Below, in pieces: positions 59,791 through 64,000 of a stretch of DNA of 64,000 nt; positions within the stretch are counted from its first letter, which is position 1, and each line of letters begins with the position of its first letter. The notes under the pieces are model-generated. The model searched no databases, was not told the origin of the DNA, and saw nothing but the letters and a program-made list of their open reading frames with translations. Source of the stretch: Adineta steineri (lineage: Eukaryota; Rotifera; Eurotatoria; Adinetida; Adinetidae). A program made the position numbers and the translations under genes. The stretch lies in the NCBI GenBank assembly GCA_905250115.1, contig CAJNOI010000151.1:47464-111463 (forward strand), read 5' to 3'.

Positions 59791-61204
59791 ATATTTATTA
59801 GAAGAAAGCTTCTTGGTTACTTTGAATATCATTATCTTACCTTTAAGTATGTAACAAGATAAATGTTTGTTATTTTACTTTTTTCTCAAACTTAAATACG
59901 AGACTCTAGCCATATTATGTCATTAATGTAAGACGTAATAACCCTATCGTATTATAAAGTAAATGGATATATCGTTCAATGCATTCACCGTTTTCGCAAT
60001 CACATACCTGGATCACGATGCGCTTTTATTTTATCTTTTAATACGAAAAAGGTCAATGCATATTGTCTTATTGCTTCACTGATTTTGAACTCAATAACCC
60101 TGTCGTATTATAAAGTAAATGGATATATCTTTCTGTGCGTTCACCATTTTAACAATCACGTGTCTTGAACACGAGACGCTTTTATTTTATCTTAAAATAC
60201 GAAAAAAGTAAATGCATATTTTTTTTTCGTCCATATTAGATAAAAGATTGCCGTCATATTATCAAATAGTTGGATATATATCTGATTATGTCGACGTTCA
60301 TACTATGCGTAGAAACAAACTTTGACTGTTGTTCAATATGTAATTGAGTTAAAAATAAAGAGAATTCTAGTTTTTCGAACCAAAAAATCAGCTGTAATAG
60401 AAACGAACAATGATCTATATGGAAGACTTGAACTGAATTAAATTATTTTTCTTTTAATATATGAATCAATCCAATTCGTCAATTTATAAGAATTAATGAA
60501 GTTTGAACTGTTTATTTCATTTAATTTATTTATGAATTCATATGGATCATTTTTATTACCATGGTTTTTCTTCATTTGTGGCTATTTTCTTAAGTCAACT
60601 CATGAATTTTGTACACAATTATCTTGTTTTGTATATAAAATAAATGAACTAATATGTAACTATATGTTCTGTATCAATTTTTACATACAAACATTTGTTA
60701 TATGTTGAAAATATATTTATCAATGAATTTATTAATAACTTATGGAAACATAGATTTCTTTTATTATCCAATATTTCTAATTCTAAAATCATTCTTTGGA
60801 GATATTTCTACTATTTTCAATACTAAATTGGTTTGTATCAGATTTATGGATGATACTCATTATTTTTCAACTTATTGACATTGATAAACAGAATGATACA
60901 ATGATTGATTTCATGTGTTTTCTCTATTTTTTATTGATTAAATCTACTAATATTCATTGGTCATATACATCGCTTCGTTCTAACAAAGATAACAATCATT
61001 CTAGAAATCAATAAATTATTTTTCAAATTAGAATACATCTCGAGATTATTAAAAAATATATTATTTATTATCTTTTATTATATAATTAACAACAATAGAT
61101 TTTAGTATTTATTCGCATAGTTATTGCTATGTTGGCTTAAAATGAAATAAATAAAACAAGTTTAGTTGTCCAGTATATGTCTAAGTAATTCATTGTAAGA
61201 GCTG
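59791..61204. other. Intergenic region with tandem repeat; no gene
   Basis: Holds the 156-bp tandem duplication and hydrophobic short frames on the plus strand (60496-61014) that I consider chance products of AT-rich DNA. Its right part is the 3' flank of the ABC transporter gene. Confidence 0.55.
59937..60222. repeat. Tandem duplication, 156-bp period
   Basis: Two diverged units start with AATAACCCTATCGTATTATA (59937) and AATAACCCTGTCGTATTATA (60093). Both continue through a shared AAAGTAAATGGATATATC and end near TACGAAAAA(A/G)GT(A/C)AATGCATAT. Confidence 0.85.
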
Positions 61205-64000
61205 TTAAGTTGATTTGTTCTGAGAATGAACCATCTTTGAATAGATTCCATTTGATTTTAATAGTTCATTATGTGTCCCCTAAATTAATATTATCAAAAC
61301 AATTTCTTTGTTTACGATTCTATTCCACTTACTTCTTCTTGCATTTGACCTTTATCAATAACAATAATTTTGTCTGAATTTTGAATTGTTGATAAACGAT
61401 GAGCAATTGTCAAACTTGTTCGATTCATTCTTACATTTTCTAATACTTCTTGAATTTTTGATTCACTCTTATTATCTAATGCTGATGTTGCTTCATCAAA
61501 AAGAAGAATATTTGGAGAACGAATTAAGGCACGAGCTATGGCGACTATTATTTATTAAACTATAGATTAAAAATTAAAAAATAACTTTATAAACTTACTT
61601 CTTTGTTTTTGTCCAGCAGATAATTGATTACCTCTATTTCCACATAATGTATCATAACCCTATAAAATAGAATATTTTTAGATATGAAAGAAAGTGCTTG
61701 TAAAACAAACTTTAGGTAATGATATAATTGAATCATGAATATTAGCTATTTGAGCAACTTTTTCTATTTCATCTTGAGATACTTCTCGACTATTATCACC
61801 ATAAGCTATATTATCACGTATTGAAATATTGAATAGAACTGGTTCTTGTTGAACAATACCCATCAATGAACGAAACCATGAAATGTTAAGTGTACGAATA
61901 TCACAACCATCAAAAAGAATTTGACCTTCTAATGGATCATAAAGTCGTTGTAACAAATCAATTACTGTTGATTTTCCACTTCCTGATGGTCCAACAAGAG
62001 CTGTAGAACTATTATTTACACATGTTAATGAAAAATCGTTAAGTATTTGAACATTTCGTCTTGATGGGTATCGAAAATAGACGTGTTGAAATTCAATTCG
62101 ACCTGTGATCTTGTTCTACAAAATATTTCAATATGTATATATAGAGAGAGAGAGACTGAGAGAGAAAATTTTTACTAAAATAATGCCCGAGTCATCATAA
62201 GGATCAATTTGTGAAGTACGTTTGATTAATTTTAGAATTCGCATTGCAGCATGTGTCGCTTTAGAATAAGCTAAATTCTGCCCCGAGGTTTGACCAATTT
62301 TTGCTACTGCAGTCAAGATAACTGCATAGATTCTTAAAATATATTAATTACAATTTTAAAACTCAATTTTGTTCTTTCTAAATTTCATACCTATATACAT
62401 TTTGAAAAGTAATCTCGCCTTTTTGAACAAGCATACTACCATACGAAGAAGTTACAGCAATGATAAAGAAGCTCAAAGAATTAGCAACAGCTGCACCCAA
62501 TGCTATTATATGTAGACGACATATATTTTTTCTAAATAAATACTTAATTATTTAGATGTAATACAAAAATCAATAATTTTATACTTGAATTCTTGATCAA
62601 AAAATTGTTCATAAATGTTGATAAAATGATTTTCCTGATGAAGAGCAACTACAGTTCGAATATGTTTTATAGCTTCAGAAGCACACTAAATAGAATATAT
62701 AAAGATGAAGTCAATATAAATATAATAGTTTTCTCTTTATGTCTATTTACCTTTCCACCTTGTTCAGAATATAAATCTTTATCTTGTGTTTTACTTATAT
62801 TACCTTGTCTTTGTCCTTGTAATTTGCTTGAGAAGAATAGTATGGGTATGAAACATGAAAGAACTGAAGTCAATTTCCAACTAGCAATAAATCCTATAAT
62901 AGAGCACGCTACTAATGCACTGAATCCTTGCATAAGAATACCGATACGAATTCCTGTTAATCCCTATAATATTCATTGCCGATTAATTATAGAACAAAGA
63001 TCTCTGCTATACTATTTGAACATACCTTAATAGCTGCTGTGTCTGATGCCAGACGTGTACTTAGAACATTAATAGAATTTTCTTTCATTTCATAATAACC
63101 TATTTCTTGTCGAAGTAAAGATGAAAATGTTAATCTACGCATGCGTGCTGTAAGTTCTTCACCAGATTTTCCAAATGCAGAATTTAGAATAATTTGACAA
63201 AGTGCACCAACAACACCGGCAAAGAAAATACTAAAGTTAAACATGTTCATTAATTGTTTCTGTTTATCTTTATTTGATTCAGCAAATGAACCATAAATTC
63301 CCGTAAATAAATATGCAAGTGCTGGTTGAATAACACCGAAAAGAAGGGATGCTATGCTACCAATTAAGATCCAATGCCATTCTGGTATGTTAAATTTTAA
63401 TATTTGAAACATCAATAATAAATGAAACTGTTTTTTTTGCTTTTTCTCCATAGAATCATCAATTTCTTTCTCTTCAATAGAGTCGTTCAATTCTCTAGTC
63501 TTTTCATGAATACCTAAAATAATATATAAACATATATCAAAACTATATGAAATAACTCACTTGATAATGTTCGAGTGTATGATTGCTTTATTTTAGTTTC
63601 TTCTTTCGTATCTATTTCAGATGATGATTCATAATGCTCGTCTGCTCCTTGTTTATTTACTAGTCCATAATAAAGTCCTTTGTTTTTCATTAGTTCATCA
63701 TGTGTTCCATATTCAACTATTTGTCCATCATTCAATCCAATAATTATATCTGCATTTCGAATAGTACTTAGACGATGTGCAACAACAATTGTTGTTCGAC
63801 CTTGTTTTGCATTATCTAATGCATCCTGTACAATTCGTTCACTTGTATAATCTATTTACATACATATATGAAATATTTCTTTAACTTCAGATATACAAAT
63901 ATATTAATTATACCTAATGCACTAGTTGCTTCATCTAATAGTAAGATCTTTGGATTCGAAATGAGTGCACGAGCAATAACAACTAACAAATATAATAAAA
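61205..64000 (-). CDS. ABCB (P-glycoprotein/MDR)-type ABC transporter, 5' part beyond the window
   Basis: C-terminal portion of a full-length (TMD-NBD-TMD-NBD) exporter in many small exons; the stop lies at 61205-61207 and the terminal exon is 61279-61205. From the right edge: end of NBD1 with Walker [11 protein letters not shown] (about 63910-63960), H-loop AHRLST and EYGTHDELM; an acidic/Lys linker; TMD2 starting about 63410 ([20 protein letters not shown]); then NBD2 with Walker [10 protein letters not shown] (about 61970-61995), Q-loop VQQEPVLF, signature LSAGQKQR (Ala in place of the usual Gly), Walker [12 protein letters not shown] and H-loop AHRLST. Such pumps export hydrophobic compounds across the plasma membrane. 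It lies on the NRPS strand but more than 4 kb upstream, with remnants in between, so a link to the NRPS product is only a possibility. Confidence 0.92.

Noticed and set aside
60496-61014. Two plus-strand hydrophobic frames that might be membrane proteins
   Set aside because: No family motif, no splice continuity, and composition typical of AT-rich noncoding DNA.

Overview
The window reads as nuclear DNA of a small, intron-rich animal, most likely a bdelloid rotifer (Rotaria- or Adineta-like). The evidence: strongly AT-rich DNA; many GT-AG introns of about 50-65 nt; clear animal genes (vesicular glutamate transporter, caprin, TTC7, ABCB transporter); 84-nt leucine-rich-repeat exons; a relic of an orphan peptide-type GPCR; and a large nonribosomal peptide synthetase (NRPS) of bacterial character inside an animal gene neighbourhood. 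The species is inferred, not proven.

Layout, left to right. 30-3475 (-): SLC17/VGLUT-like transporter in 11 exons. 3.5-8.8 kb: AT-rich spacer. 8844-13226 (+): tandem pair of family GT10 (alpha-1,3-) fucosyltransferases. 14223-16394 (+): caprin-like RNA-binding protein. 17.0-17.7 kb and 31.2-31.85 kb: two copies of one duplicated block holding a small unrecognised two-exon gene and tRNA-Met(CAT). 18415-19694 (-): secreted protein with a C-terminal domain resembling papain-fold (Tox-PL) toxins. 20.6-23.6 kb (-): array of 84-nt LRR exons ending inside a hAT-like MITE, with an F-box exon upstream. 25606-28101 (-): secreted Cys-rich/EGF protein built by internal duplication. 28669-30866 (-): F-box/LRR-like protein. 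32427-36271 (+): TTC7. 36300-38037 (-): disordered Asp/Pro/Gln-rich protein. 40.2-42.0 kb: a hAT-like MITE, then a GPCR pseudogene split by a second palindromic element.

The main item is 42700-57077 (-): one NRPS gene of 11 exons, all junctions in phase, about 3,989 residues. Its order is A-T | Cy-A(Ox)-T | C | C-A-T | TE. The second adenylation domain carries the textbook cysteine code, follows a heterocyclization domain with DxxxxD, and has an FMN-type oxidase inserted between core motifs A8 and A9. This is the architecture that makes a thiazole in epothilone- and myxothiazol-type pathways. The first adenylation domain lacks the Asp that normally anchors the alpha-amino group, so its starter may not be an alpha-amino acid. 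Two condensation domains sit back to back across an unusually long intron, and a stub of a condensation domain lies before the thioesterase. Both look like traces of lost modules. The linker introns between modules are all phase 1. The inferred product is a short thiazole-containing peptide released by the TE.

To the right lie VPS13-like gene remnants (57.3-59.8 kb), a 156-bp tandem duplication (about 59.9-60.2 kb) and the 3' part of an ABCB/P-glycoprotein-type transporter (61205 to the window edge, -). Exon coordinates were placed by hand from splice sites and frame continuity. No homology searches were run.
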